64,000 nucleotides of DNA from Streptomyces sp. NBRC 110035. GTDB lineage: Bacteria > Actinomycetota > Actinomycetes > Streptomycetales > Streptomycetaceae. The notes under the pieces were generated by a model, which did not search any database, had not been told where the DNA came from, and saw only the letters and a list, made by a program, of their open reading frames with translations. The position numbers and the translations under genes were made by a program. Below, piece by piece: positions 31,496-39,701 of this stretch (positions are counted from its first letter, which is position 1; every line of letters starts with the position of its first letter). The stretch is from the NCBI RefSeq assembly GCF_000829695.1, contig NZ_BBNN01000026.1, positions 62,001-126,000 of the forward strand, written 5' to 3'.

Positions 31496-32295
31496 ACGAC
31501 CGCACCACCACCGCGCCGCCCGTGCTCGACGTACGGGACGTCACCGTGCGCTTCGCGGGACTCACCGCCCTCGACACCGTCTCCCTCACCGTCGCACCCG
31601 GCACGGTGCACGCGATCATCGGACCCAACGGCGCCGGCAAGTCGACCTGCTTCAACGTGCTGTCCGGCCTCTGCCGCCCGGCCGCCGGCACGGTGACCCT
31701 CGGCGGCACCGAACTGACCCGGCTGGCCCCGCACCGCATCGCCGCGCTCGGCGTGGCCCGCACCTTCCAGAACATCGTCACCACCCACGGCACGGTCGCC
31801 GACAACCTGATGCTCGGCCGCCACGCCCTGACCCGCGCGGGCTTCGCCGCCACCGCCCTGCGTCTGCCGGGCGCCGTGCGCGAACAGCGCGAGCACCTCG
31901 CACGGGCCCGCGAGATCGCGGAACTGACCGGTCTCGGCGCCCACTTCGACAGCCCGGTCGCCCTCCTGTCGTACGGCGACCGCAAACGCGTGGAACTCGC
32001 CCGCGCCCTCTGTCTGGAGCCACGCGTGCTCCTGCTCGACGAACCGGTGGCCGGCATGAACGCCACCGAACGCGCCCGCACCGCCGGGGTCGTGGGCGAA
32101 CTGCGGGCCGAACTCGGCCTGTCCGTCGTCCTCGTGGAACACGACATGGGACTGGTCATGCGCCTCGCCGACGACGTCACCGTGCTCGACTTCGGCCGGT
32201 CCATCGCCCACGGCACCCCCGACGAGGTCCGCCGTGACCCCGAGGTGCTGCGCGCCTACCTCGGCACCGACACCCGGGAGGAGGACGCGGCATGA
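31492..32295 (+). CDS. livG: Branched-chain-amino-acid-type ABC transporter ATPase (LivG-like)
   Basis: GTG at 31492 overlaps the previous stop (GTGA). The 267-aa protein has Walker A IIGPNGAGKSTCFNVLSG, the LivG-type HRIAALGVARTFQNIVTTHG, a degenerate signature LLSYGDRKRVELARAL and Walker B VLLLDEPVAGMNATE. The insert between Q loop and signature (RLPGAVREQREHLARAREI) matches LivG proteins, which have an expanded helical region. Pairs with the upstream LivF-like subunit. Confidence 0.92.
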   Translation: MNDRTTTAPPVLDVRDVTVRFAGLTALDTVSLTVAPGTVHAIIGPNGAGKSTCFNVLSGLCRPAAGTVTLGGTELTRLAPHRIAALGVARTFQNIVTTHGTVADNLMLGRHALTRAGFAATALRLPGAVREQREHLARAREIAELTGLGAHFDSPVALLSYGDRKRVELARALCLEPRVLLLDEPVAGMNATERARTAGVVGELRAELGLSVVLVEHDMGLVMRLADDVTVLDFGRSIAHGTPDEVRRDPEVLRAYLGTDTREEDAA

Positions 32296-33188
32296 CCGTA
32301 TTCCTGGACACCGTCCTCGGCGGCATCGCCCTCGGCGCGGTCTACGCGCTGGTCGCCCTCGGCTTCGTCGTCATCTTCAAGGCGTCCGGCGTCCTCAACT
32401 TCGCCCACGGCTCCCTGCTCCTGTTCGGCGGCTACCTGACCGCCGTCCTCCACGACGACCTCGGCTTCGCCGGCGCGCTGGCGCTGGCGGTCCTGACCAC
32501 CGCCGCCCTCGCGGGCGCCCTCGACCGGTTCCTGCTGCAACGCGGCGGACAGGACGCGCACTCCGCCCATGTGCAGACCATCGTCACCATCGGCATCGAC
32601 ATCGTCCTGCTGACCGACCTGGCCCGGCGCATCGGCGGCGACCTGCTGCCCCTCGGCGACCCCTGGGGCGACGGCGTGACCGAGATCGGCCCGGTGACCG
32701 TCGCCGACAGCCGGCTCGCGGCGATCGTGGTGTCCGCCGTGGTCATCGGCGGCGTGTTCGCGCTCTTCCGGTTCACCCCCTGGGGGCTGTCCCTGCGGGC
32801 GGCGGCCGAGGACCTCGAGGCCGCGTCCCTCATGGGCGTACGGCTCGGCCGGGTCCGCGCGATCGCCTGGTGCCTGGCGGGCGCGCTCGCCGCACTCGCC
32901 GCCGTGTTCCTCGCCGCCTTCCCGGCACCCGGCCTGGAACGCAGCACCGGCCTGATCGCGCTCAACGCCTTCCCCGCGGCGATCCTCGGCGGCCTCGCCT
33001 CCCCGACCGGAGCCCTCGCGGGCAGCCTGCTCATCGGCCTGACCGAGGCCCTGGTCGTCGGCTACCAGTCGGACCTGCACGTCCTCGGCGAGGGCTTCGG
33101 CGACGTCGCTCCGTACGCGGTGATGCTGCTGGTGCTCCTGGTACGGCCCACCGGGCTGTTCGGCGCGAAGGGAGCAGCCCGTGTCTGA
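32292..33188 (+). CDS. livH: Branched-chain-amino-acid-type ABC permease (LivH-like)
   Basis: A 298-aa inner-membrane permease, start ATG overlapping the preceding stop (ATGA). About eight hydrophobic segments are visible, beginning DTVLGGIALGAVYALVALGF, with the family block ASGVLNFAHGSLLLFGGYL and the cytoplasmic coupling segment LSLRAAAEDLEAASLMGV. AFPAAILGGLASPTGALAGS near the C-terminus is typical of LivH. Forms the channel with LivM. Confidence 0.92.
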   Translation: MTVFLDTVLGGIALGAVYALVALGFVVIFKASGVLNFAHGSLLLFGGYLTAVLHDDLGFAGALALAVLTTAALAGALDRFLLQRGGQDAHSAHVQTIVTIGIDIVLLTDLARRIGGDLLPLGDPWGDGVTEIGPVTVADSRLAAIVVSAVVIGGVFALFRFTPWGLSLRAAAEDLEAASLMGVRLGRVRAIAWCLAGALAALAAVFLAAFPAPGLERSTGLIALNAFPAAILGGLASPTGALAGSLLIGLTEALVVGYQSDLHVLGEGFGDVAPYAVMLLVLLVRPTGLFGAKGAARV

Positions 33189-34323
33189 CCGCATCCCCAC
33201 GGCCCTGACCGGCCGCGGGGCACGGGTCGTGCTCCTCGCCGTCGTCCTGTGCCTCCCCCCGTTCTACCTGGACGCCTTCTGGCTGCGCATCGGCCTGTTC
33301 TCCATGGCGGCCGCCATCGGCGCCGTCGGCCTCGCCCTGCTGACCGGCACCGCCGGACAGCTCTCCCTCGGCCACGCCTTCTTCCTCGCCGTCGGCGCCT
33401 ACGGCTACACCTGGCTCGCGGGCGAGCCCGGCCCGGGACTGCCGACCTCCCTCGCCGCTCTCCTCGCGGTGCTGCTGGCCGGCGCGGCGGGCGGGCTGTT
33501 CAGCCCCGTCGCCGCCCGGGTGCGCGGCATCTACCTGGGCATCGCCACTCTCGCCCTGGTCTTCCTCGGCCACCACGTGCTGCTGACCGCCGACGGCATC
33601 ACCGGCGGATTCAACGGCCGTTCCGTGCCCCCGCTCAGCCTCGGCGGCTTCACCTTCGGCGCCGGCGGCCCCGGACTCACCGTGCTCGGCGTGCCGTTCG
33701 GCGCGGAGGAACGACTGTGGTTCCTGGGCCTTGCGTTGTTCGCGGTCACCTGGTTCACCGCCCGCGGTCTGCTGCGCGGGCGCCCCGGCCGGGCGCTCGC
33801 CGCCCTGCGCGACAGCGAGACCGCGGCCGCCGTGATGGGTGTCGACGTCGCCCGCCACCGCTCGGCGGCCTTCGTGGTGTCGTCCATGTACGCAGGGCTC
33901 GCGGGCGTTCTCCTCGCCCTCTCCTTCCGCCGGGTCGTCCCGGACTACTTCTCCCTGGTCCTCTCCGTCGACTACCTCGCCATGATCGTCATCGGTGGGC
34001 TCGGCTCCGCAGCCGGAGCCACCGCGGGCGCCGTCTTCGTCACCGCGCTCCCGCTGCTCATGACCCGCTACGCCGACCAGCTCCCCCTGGTGGCCGCCCC
34101 CGGCTCGGGCGACGGCTCCATCGGCCCCACCGAGGCCGCCCGCTACCTCTACGGCGCCGCGATCGTCCTCGCCCTGCTGTACGCGCCCGACGGCCTGCAC
34201 GGACTGGTCCGCCGGGCCCGCGACCGGGTACGGCGCCGACGCCCCCGAGCCCCCGCCACCGACCAGGCCCAGACACCACCGCAACCGGCCGCAGCCGTAC
34301 GACCCAAGGAGCCCACCCCGTGA
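33181..34323 (+). CDS. livM: Branched-chain-amino-acid-type ABC permease (LivM-like)
   Basis: A 380-aa permease starting at GTG 33181, 8 bp inside livH. Conserved LivM features: LLTGTAGQLSLGHAFFLAVG, RVRGIYLGIATLALVFLGHH, FNGRSVPPLSLGG, the coupling loop LAALRDSETAAAVMGVDVAR and SLVLSVDYLAMIVIGGLGS. The last 45 residues are a basic then Pro/Gln-rich cytoplasmic tail (RRRRPRAPATDQAQTPPQP), somewhat longer than usual. Confidence 0.92.
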   Translation: MSDRIPTALTGRGARVVLLAVVLCLPPFYLDAFWLRIGLFSMAAAIGAVGLALLTGTAGQLSLGHAFFLAVGAYGYTWLAGEPGPGLPTSLAALLAVLLAGAAGGLFSPVAARVRGIYLGIATLALVFLGHHVLLTADGITGGFNGRSVPPLSLGGFTFGAGGPGLTVLGVPFGAEERLWFLGLALFAVTWFTARGLLRGRPGRALAALRDSETAAAVMGVDVARHRSAAFVVSSMYAGLAGVLLALSFRRVVPDYFSLVLSVDYLAMIVIGGLGSAAGATAGAVFVTALPLLMTRYADQLPLVAAPGSGDGSIGPTEAARYLYGAAIVLALLYAPDGLHGLVRRARDRVRRRRPRAPATDQAQTPPQPAAAVRPKEPTP

Positions 34324-35606
34324 ACACCACGCATCACCGGCCCCGCACCCGGCGCCGCACCAGCGGCACCGCCCTCGCCGGAGCCCTCGTCCTGCTGCTC
34401 GCGGCCACCGGGTGCAGCTCCAAGGCGGACGACGGCAACGGGGGCGGCGAATCCGCCGACGGCGTCCGCACCGGCCCCGGCGTCAGCGCCGACACCATCC
34501 GGCTGGGAGCCCTCACCGACCTCACCGGCCCGTACGCCACGCTCGGCAAGAGCATCGTGCAGGCCCAGCAGATGTGGGCCGACGAGACCAACGCCGACGG
34601 CGGCATCTGCGACCGCAAGATCGAGATTGTCGTCAAGGACCACGGCTACGACGTGCAGAAGGCGGTCACCGCCTACGCCGACATCGCCCCGGACGTCGTC
34701 GCCCTGCCCCAGGTCATCGGCTCGCCCGTCGTCTCCGCCCTGCTCGACGACGTCGAGCGCGACAAGGTGCTCACCTTCCCGCAGGCCTGGGCCGCCTCCC
34801 TGCTCGGGAAGGACGCCGTTCAGGTCCTCGGCACCACCTACGACATCGACATGATCGCCGCGGTCGACTTCCTCACCCGCACCAAGGGAGTGAAGAAGGG
34901 CGACACCATCGGCCACGTCTACTTCGAGGGCGACTACGGCGCCAACGCGCTGGAAGGCTCCACCTGGGCGGCGAAGCAGGCCGGACTGAAGATCGCCGGG
35001 CAGAAGATCCAGGCCACGGACACCGACCTGTCCGCACAGGTCTCCGCCCTGCGCAAGGAAGACGTCAAGGCCGTCCTGATCAGCGCCGGACCCGCCCAGA
35101 CGGCCTCCCTCGTCGGCGTCGCCGCCTCCCGGGGCCTGAGCGTCTCCGTGGTCAGCAGCGCACCGGGCTACGCGCCCCAGCTGATGGAGACCCCGGCCGC
35201 GCCGGCCCTGGCCGCCATGCTGCACGTGGTGAGCGCCGCACCCGCGGTCAGCTCGGAACTGCCGATGGTCCAGCGCATGGTGACCTCGTACAAGAAGAAG
35301 TACCCGGACTCGCCGGTCGACTCCGGGGTGCTCTCCGGCTACAACGCGGCGCAGCTCATGGGCGCCGACCTGAAGGCGGCCTGCGACGCCGGTGGCCTCA
35401 GCCGCGAGGACGTCGTCAAGGCGCACCGCTCGCAGAAGAACGCCGACACCGGCCTCGGCACCGCACAGAACTTCTCCGACGTCGACCGCCCGGCGAGCGT
35501 CGAGACGTACGTCCTCAAGCCCGACGCGAAGGCGACGGGCGCCGTGGTGAACGCCGAGGACGCGCACACCGCCTCGGGCGTCGAGGAGTACCTGACCAGG
35601 CGGTAG
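34320..35606 (+). CDS. Periplasmic-type ligand-binding lipoprotein of the Liv importer
   Basis: A 428-aa lipoprotein, start GTG 34320 overlapping the livM stop (GTGA). Signal peptide with lipobox LAATGC (Cys32), then a disordered Gly-rich linker. The type I binding fold follows: DTIRLGALTDLTGPYATLGK, DRKIEIVVKDHGYDVQKAV, GHVYFEGDYGANALEGSTW and VKAVLISAGPAQTASLVGV. The ligand cannot be named; branched-chain amino acids, urea, amides and aromatic compounds are all bound by this family. Being last in the operon, it depends on translation from the shared transcript; no separate promoter is evident. Confidence 0.92.
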   Translation: MNTTHHRPRTRRRTSGTALAGALVLLLAATGCSSKADDGNGGGESADGVRTGPGVSADTIRLGALTDLTGPYATLGKSIVQAQQMWADETNADGGICDRKIEIVVKDHGYDVQKAVTAYADIAPDVVALPQVIGSPVVSALLDDVERDKVLTFPQAWAASLLGKDAVQVLGTTYDIDMIAAVDFLTRTKGVKKGDTIGHVYFEGDYGANALEGSTWAAKQAGLKIAGQKIQATDTDLSAQVSALRKEDVKAVLISAGPAQTASLVGVAASRGLSVSVVSSAPGYAPQLMETPAAPALAAMLHVVSAAPAVSSELPMVQRMVTSYKKKYPDSPVDSGVLSGYNAAQLMGADLKAACDAGGLSREDVVKAHRSQKNADTGLGTAQNFSDVDRPASVETYVLKPDAKATGAVVNAEDAHTASGVEEYLTRR

Positions 35607-35627
35607 GCGCACCGCGCCGTCCGGGCC

Positions 35628-35664
35628 CGCCCCGGCGGACCCCGCGGAGGGGAACGCCGGGGCG
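35628..35664 (+). terminator. Terminator of the liv-type operon
   Basis: A 10-bp outer stem (CGCCCCGGCG at 35628-35637 with 35655-35664), a GA/AA internal mismatch, then an inner CCCC/GGGG stem and loop GCGGA. It starts 22 bp after the operon's last stop. Confidence 0.82.
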
Positions 35665-35719
35665 TCCGTGCGCTCGGGGCGGGACGAACGGGTGGTGCGA
35701 GCGTGGCGGAACGGCGGCC

Positions 35720-36202
35720 TCAGCCGGGGAGGACCCGGGGAGAGCGGTCCGAGGCCGGCCAGACGTACGGCAGGTCGTCCGGCTCCCCGGGGAAGAGTTC
35801 CGCGTAGAAGGCCGGGTCCTTGCGCATCAGGGCCGAACGGTGGCTGCGGTGCAGGGCGTCGTCCCCGAGCCAGGGGGGCAGTTCACCCGCCTCGGCCAGT
35901 TCCCGCTGACCGCGCACCGGTGCGCCGGGCCGGACGGTGGCCAGCTCGGCGACGAGCGTGGCGGCGCAGCCGTCCTGGTGCCCCCGGTCGCGCCAGACCC
36001 GGCAGATCTCGAGGCCGTAGCGCACCAGTGCCTCCTCGTAGCCGGTCCACATGAGGACCGCCGGGTGCCGGCGCCACCCGTAGCCGGGCACGATCAGGCC
36101 GCGCAGGACCTGAAGGGCCTCCACCCGTTGCTTGCCGAGCCGGCGCCGGTCGAGTACCGACGCCGACCGGTGGAAGCCGGGACAGGGCAGGAAGGTCTGC
36201 AT
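35720..36202 (-). CDS. MSMEG_6728-family protein (pyrimidine dimer glycosylase-like)
   Basis: A 160-aa protein; ATG at 36202 follows GGGAGGG by 7 nt. Start MQTFLPCPGFHRSASVLDRR and the following LGKQRVEALQVLRGL, WRRHPAVLMWTGYEEALVRY match the family related to pyrimidine-dimer DNA glycosylase (Pyr_excise). The basic N-terminal segment with RRLGKQRVE resembles the DNA-binding and active region of T4 endonuclease V-like folds. A repair role is plausible but unproven for this branch. The C-terminus (RKDPAFYAELFPGEPDD, LPYVWP) is also conserved in relatives. Confidence 0.8.
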   Translation of the reverse strand: MQTFLPCPGFHRSASVLDRRRLGKQRVEALQVLRGLIVPGYGWRRHPAVLMWTGYEEALVRYGLEICRVWRDRGHQDGCAATLVAELATVRPGAPVRGQRELAEAGELPPWLGDDALHRSHRSALMRKDPAFYAELFPGEPDDLPYVWPASDRSPRVLPG

Positions 36203-36293
36203 CGGGCCCTCCCGGGGACCGGGGCCACCGTGGCCGCGGAACGCGGTCCACCCCGTCGCAGTTCCCCTTCCGCCGCGGTGCACACCCCGCGGC

Positions 36294-37337
36294 TCAGCCC
36301 AGGTTGCCCAGACGGGCCTCGCGCCACAGGTCCACGCCGCCGTCGGTGGCGTACTCGTCGATCTCTGCCAGCTCCTCGTCGCTGAAGTCGAGGTTGTCCA
36401 GCGCGGCGACGTTCTGCTCCAGTTGCTCGGTTCGGGACGCGCCGATGACCAGCGAGGTGACGCGCCGGTCCCGCAGGGCCCAGGCCAGCGCCATCTGCGC
36501 CAGCGTCTGCCCGCGGCGGGCCGCGATGCCGTTGAGGGAGCGCAGCCGGTGCAGCATGTCGTCCGTCAGCCACGCGGTGTCGAACGACTTGCCCTGCGTC
36601 GCCCGCGAATCCTGCGGCACACCGTCCAGATAGCGTCCGGTCAGCAGCCCCTGGGCCAACGCCGTGAACCCGATGATCCCGAAGCCCTCCTCCTGGGCCA
36701 CGTCCAGCAGTCCCTCGGTCTCGATCCAGCGGTTCAGCATGCTGTACGAGGGCTGGTGGATCAGCAGCGGAGTCCCGAGGTCCCGGAGGACGGCGACCGC
36801 CTCACGGGTGCGCTCGGCGTCGTAGGAGGAGATGCCGACGTAGAGCGCCTTGCCCTGGCGGACCGCGGTGTCCAGCGCGCCCATGGTCTCCTCGAGGGGA
36901 GTGGTGGCGTCGAGCCGGTGGGAGTAGAAGATGTCCACGTAGTCCAGGCCCATCCGCTCCAGCGACCGGTCCAGCGAGGCGAGCATGTACTTGCGTGATC
37001 CGCCGCCCTGACCGTAGGGACCCGGCCACATGTCCCAGCCGGCCTTGGTGGAGATCACCAGCTCGTCCCGGTACGGGGCGAGGTCCTGCTTCATCAGCCG
37101 GCCGAAGTTGACCTCCGCGGCGCCGTAGGGCGGTCCGTAGTTGTTCGCGAGGTCGTGGTGGGTGATGCCGAGGTCGAAGGCGCGCAGCGCGATCTCACGC
37201 TGGGTCCCGAAGGCCCGGTCGTCACCGAAGTTGTGCCAGTAGCCCAGGGACAGCAGGGGGAGGTCGAGCCCCGAACGTCCGGTGCGCCGGTAGCGCATGG
37301 TGCCGTTGTAGCGCTCGGGATCGATCACGTGGTTCAT
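36294..37337 (-). CDS. Aldo/keto reductase, YghZ-like
   Basis: A 347-aa NADPH-dependent oxidoreductase with a (beta/alpha)8 barrel. ATG at 37337 follows GGAGA. Catalytic tetrad region: Asp in FDLGITHHDLANNYG, Tyr in NNYGPPYGAAEVNFG, Lys in ELVISTKAGWDMW and His in DIFYSHRLDATTPLEETM. The cofactor end has VIGASRTEQLEQNVAALD. Sequence blocks resemble E. coli YghZ (L-glyceraldehyde 3-phosphate reductase), which detoxifies aldehydes and methylglyoxal. Physiological substrate is uncertain. A single-gene unit, 91 bp from the next minus-strand gene. Confidence 0.9.
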   Translation of the reverse strand: MNHVIDPERYNGTMRYRRTGRSGLDLPLLSLGYWHNFGDDRAFGTQREIALRAFDLGITHHDLANNYGPPYGAAEVNFGRLMKQDLAPYRDELVISTKAGWDMWPGPYGQGGGSRKYMLASLDRSLERMGLDYVDIFYSHRLDATTPLEETMGALDTAVRQGKALYVGISSYDAERTREAVAVLRDLGTPLLIHQPSYSMLNRWIETEGLLDVAQEEGFGIIGFTALAQGLLTGRYLDGVPQDSRATQGKSFDTAWLTDDMLHRLRSLNGIAARRGQTLAQMALAWALRDRRVTSLVIGASRTEQLEQNVAALDNLDFSDEELAEIDEYATDGGVDLWREARLGNLG

Positions 37338-37626
37338 CGAGTGGTCTCCGGGTGCGATTCAGGGGTGTTTGACGGACTCGGGAACCCTGCCCACAGTGCC
37401 CCCGCATGATCCGGAAGTCCAACCGGTGCTCTTCGCGCAATTCGGCGGTGCCGCTTCTGGACCGGGGGCCGGGCACGGGATCGGTGAGGGGGGCAGGGGC
37501 CGGTGTGCGGGACCGACTGTGCGGGACCGACGCGGTGCGATTGACGGATTGCCGCCCTCGCCGGGTGGGCAGAGAGGCGTTGAGTGTCATGAGCACGACT
37601 AGCCTGCCCCCACAAGGAGGTCGACC

Positions 37627-38223
37627 ATGCACATCCGTACGCTGACCGGAAGCCTGGCCGCGGTTCTGGTGCTTTCCTCCCCCCTGCTGTGGGGCGGCCA
37701 GGCTGTGGCCGCCCCGTCCGGCGCACCCGAGCAGGAGGCGGCAGCCCGCCTGCTCACCTACGACGCGAGCGGCTCCGCGGAGTTCAGGTCCGCCGTCGAC
37801 CGGGGCGCGGCGATCTGGAACGAGAGCGTCGACGCCGTGGAACTCCGCCCGGTCGCGTCCGGGCAGCGTGCCAACATCCGGGTCCTGGCGGACAACGGCT
37901 GGCCGCGCGCCCTGCCCGGCACCCTGGGCAACGGCACCGTCTACATCGGACGCCAGGCCGTGAACCAGGGCTACGACACGATCCGCATCTCGGCCCACGA
38001 GTTCGGTCACATCCTGGGCCTGCCGGACCGTAAGCCGGGGCCCTGTTCCAGCCTGATGTCCGGCTCCAGTGCGGGAACCGCGTGCACCAACCGTCACCCG
38101 AACGCGGCGGAGAAGGCGGAGGTCGAGGACAACTTCGCGCGTGTCCTCTCCGGCGCACCGGAACGGACGGAGCAGGCAGGGGCGACGGAGTCGGTGCCTC
38201 GAGCCGTGCTGATCAGGGACTGA
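37627..38223 (+). CDS. snpA: Snapalysin, secreted M7 metalloprotease
   Basis: A 198-aa small neutral protease secreted by Streptomyces. AAGGAGG precedes ATG 37627. Signal peptide (residues 1-29, GGQAVAA end) and a short propeptide precede the mature enzyme. The zinc site is HEFGHILGLPD (124-134), the HExxHxxGxxD form that defines snapalysins, with catalytic Glu125. Two cysteines (Cys140, Cys153) can form the family disulfide. The usual divergent LysR activator gene is not present beside it. A weak 7-bp hairpin overlaps the stop codon at 38216-38234. Confidence 0.94.
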   Translation: MHIRTLTGSLAAVLVLSSPLLWGGQAVAAPSGAPEQEAAARLLTYDASGSAEFRSAVDRGAAIWNESVDAVELRPVASGQRANIRVLADNGWPRALPGTLGNGTVYIGRQAVNQGYDTIRISAHEFGHILGLPDRKPGPCSSLMSGSSAGTACTNRHPNAAEKAEVEDNFARVLSGAPERTEQAGATESVPRAVLIRD

Positions 38224-38299
38224 CCGGCAGTCCCGCCGTGCGCACCGGACCACCCCGCACGCTGCTCACCCGCCCGATGTGACTACCGAGGCGAATGCG

Positions 38300-38466
38300 G
38301 CTATGGTTGACGCAGGTCAAGGCGCCGGAACTCCCGGAGCCCTCCCGTGCGTTGGTGGTCCAAGGAAAGACGCCCCGCTTCCTGCGGGGAAATGCAGGTG
38401 CAAGGCCTGCCCAGCGCTCCACCGCAAGCCCCTCCCCCGGAAGCTCGTCCGGGGGAGGGGCTTGTG
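38300..38466 (+). ncRNA. Candidate orphan structured RNA
   Basis: Between convergent genes lies a strongly structured segment with no plausible frame. TTGACGCAGGTCAA (38307-38320) is an inverted repeat that also offers a -35-like TTGACG. Downstream, GGTGG (38354-38358) can pair with CCACC (38419-38423), enclosing hairpin CCCCGC/GCGGGG (loop TTCCT) and hairpin GCAGG/CCTGC (loop TGCAAGG). A perfect terminator hairpin follows at once. The GGGGAAATGCAGGTGCAAGG core loosely recalls cobalamin riboswitches, but no B12 box is seen and no gene follows. Ends are approximate. Confidence 0.45.
38425..38464. terminator. Strong hairpin terminator, 16-bp perfect arms
   Basis: CAAGCCCCTCCCCCGG at 38425-38440 pairs fully with 38449-38464 around loop AAGCTCGT. 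It closes the structured segment on the plus strand and lies 50 bp past the stop of the convergent serine protease gene, so it may serve both. Confidence 0.88.
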
Positions 38467-38513
38467 CCGTTGGCACTAGGTGCGTCGAGGGCCGCTCGGG
38501 CCGTGGGGCCGGG

Positions 38514-39701
38514 TCACGCCGTGTGCAGGGTCAGACCGTAGCGGTTCAGGATCTCGTTGATCGGCTGGAACCAGGTCTGGCCGCCGGAGGAGCAGTTGCC
38601 CCAGCCGCCGGAGGTGACGCCCTGTGCCTGGTCGCCGCTGATGAACGAGCCGCCCGAGTCGCCGCCTTCGGCGCAAACGCTCGTCTTCGTCATCTGGTAC
38701 ACCGCGCCCTGGCTGTAGTTGACGGTCTCGTTCTTGGCCAGCAGTGTGCCGCAGTGCCAGTGGGTCGTGGAGCCCGAGCGGCAGATCGAGGCGCCGACCG
38801 GAGCCTCGTTCGAGCCCCGCACCAACTGGTCGGAGACCGTGCCCCAGCCGAGTACGACCGGAACCGTCCACCAGCCGCTGCCCACGTTGACCCACGCGTA
38901 GTCGTTGCCCGGGAACGAGGAGCCCTGGAAGTTACCGATGTACGAGCCGTCCCAGCCCCGTACCTGGCCGCCCACACCGCCGCAGTGCCCGGCGGTCACG
39001 AAGCCGCCGTGGACCGAGAAGCCGATGGAGCAACGGACGTTGCCCGTGTAGTAGGGGTCGCCGCCCACCGTTCCCGCGGCGAAGGTCTCGGCGGCCGCCC
39101 GCACGGTGCGCACGGTGACCGGTCCTGCCGCGCGGGCCTCGGAGAGGAACCGCTGGACATCGTTGTCGGTCCGCTCGCCCCCGACGACGTTCACGACCAC
39201 CGCGTTGACGGCCGGGTCCACGGACCAACTGCTCACGCCCGACGGCGCGTCGAGGCGGTCCAGACGTGACACCGCCGCGTCGAGCTGCCGGGCGCTGTGC
39301 TCGACGGTACGGACGGCCGCACCGGAGGACCGGAGGCTGCGGACGGTGGCGGCGTCGGCGTCGGGCGTGACGGCGACGGTCAGCTTCTCGCTCTTCGCGT
39401 CGAACCAGGCGCCGCCGTACGCCGGTCCGGCGGTCTTGCGGGCCTTGGGCTCGAGTTCGGTGGCCCGCTGTTCGGCGGCGAGCCGGGCCTCGGCCTCGGC
39501 GGGGGAGAGACCGAAGTCCCGCTGCATGGCGTGCAGCAGGGCGGTGGAGGCGGGCGCGGACTCCACCGACGTGGCGGAGGCGGCGGGGGAGCCCGAACCG
39601 GGGGTGTCGTTCGCCGAGGCGGGCAGAGTGCCGGCCGCGGTCCAGCTGCCGATCATGAAGAGTGCGGCCACGCAGGCATGCGTGAGTCTGGTGCGTCTCA
39701 T
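38514..39701 (-). CDS. Secreted chymotrypsin-like serine protease (streptogrisin/alpha-lytic type)
   Basis: A 395-aa pre-pro-enzyme of family S1. ATG at 39701 follows GAAGGG. Signal peptide (about 1-30), a long propeptide (about 31-206) with the alpha-lytic protease prodomain pattern (LTVAVTPDADAATVRSLRSS, VNAVVVNVVGGE), then the mature protease. Catalytic triad His239 (VTAGHCG), Asp267 (GNDYAW) and Ser349 (GGDSGGS). Cysteines at 224/240, 307/317 and 343/370 fit the three disulfides of streptogrisins. No C-terminal binding module is present. It probably acts in extracellular protein degradation together with the snapalysin beside it. Confidence 0.93.
   Translation of the reverse strand: MRRTRLTHACVAALFMIGSWTAAGTLPASANDTPGSGSPAASATSVESAPASTALLHAMQRDFGLSPAEAEARLAAEQRATELEPKARKTAGPAYGGAWFDAKSEKLTVAVTPDADAATVRSLRSSGAAVRTVEHSARQLDAAVSRLDRLDAPSGVSSWSVDPAVNAVVVNVVGGERTDNDVQRFLSEARAAGPVTVRTVRAAAETFAAGTVGGDPYYTGNVRCSIGFSVHGGFVTAGHCGGVGGQVRGWDGSYIGNFQGSSFPGNDYAWVNVGSGWWTVPVVLGWGTVSDQLVRGSNEAPVGASICRSGSTTHWHCGTLLAKNETVNYSQGAVYQMTKTSVCAEGGDSGGSFISGDQAQGVTSGGWGNCSSGGQTWFQPINEILNRYGLTLHTA

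Noticed and set aside
38300..38466. Calling this a cobalamin riboswitch
   Set aside because: The resemblance is limited to a short core, the B12 box is missing and no downstream gene could be regulated.
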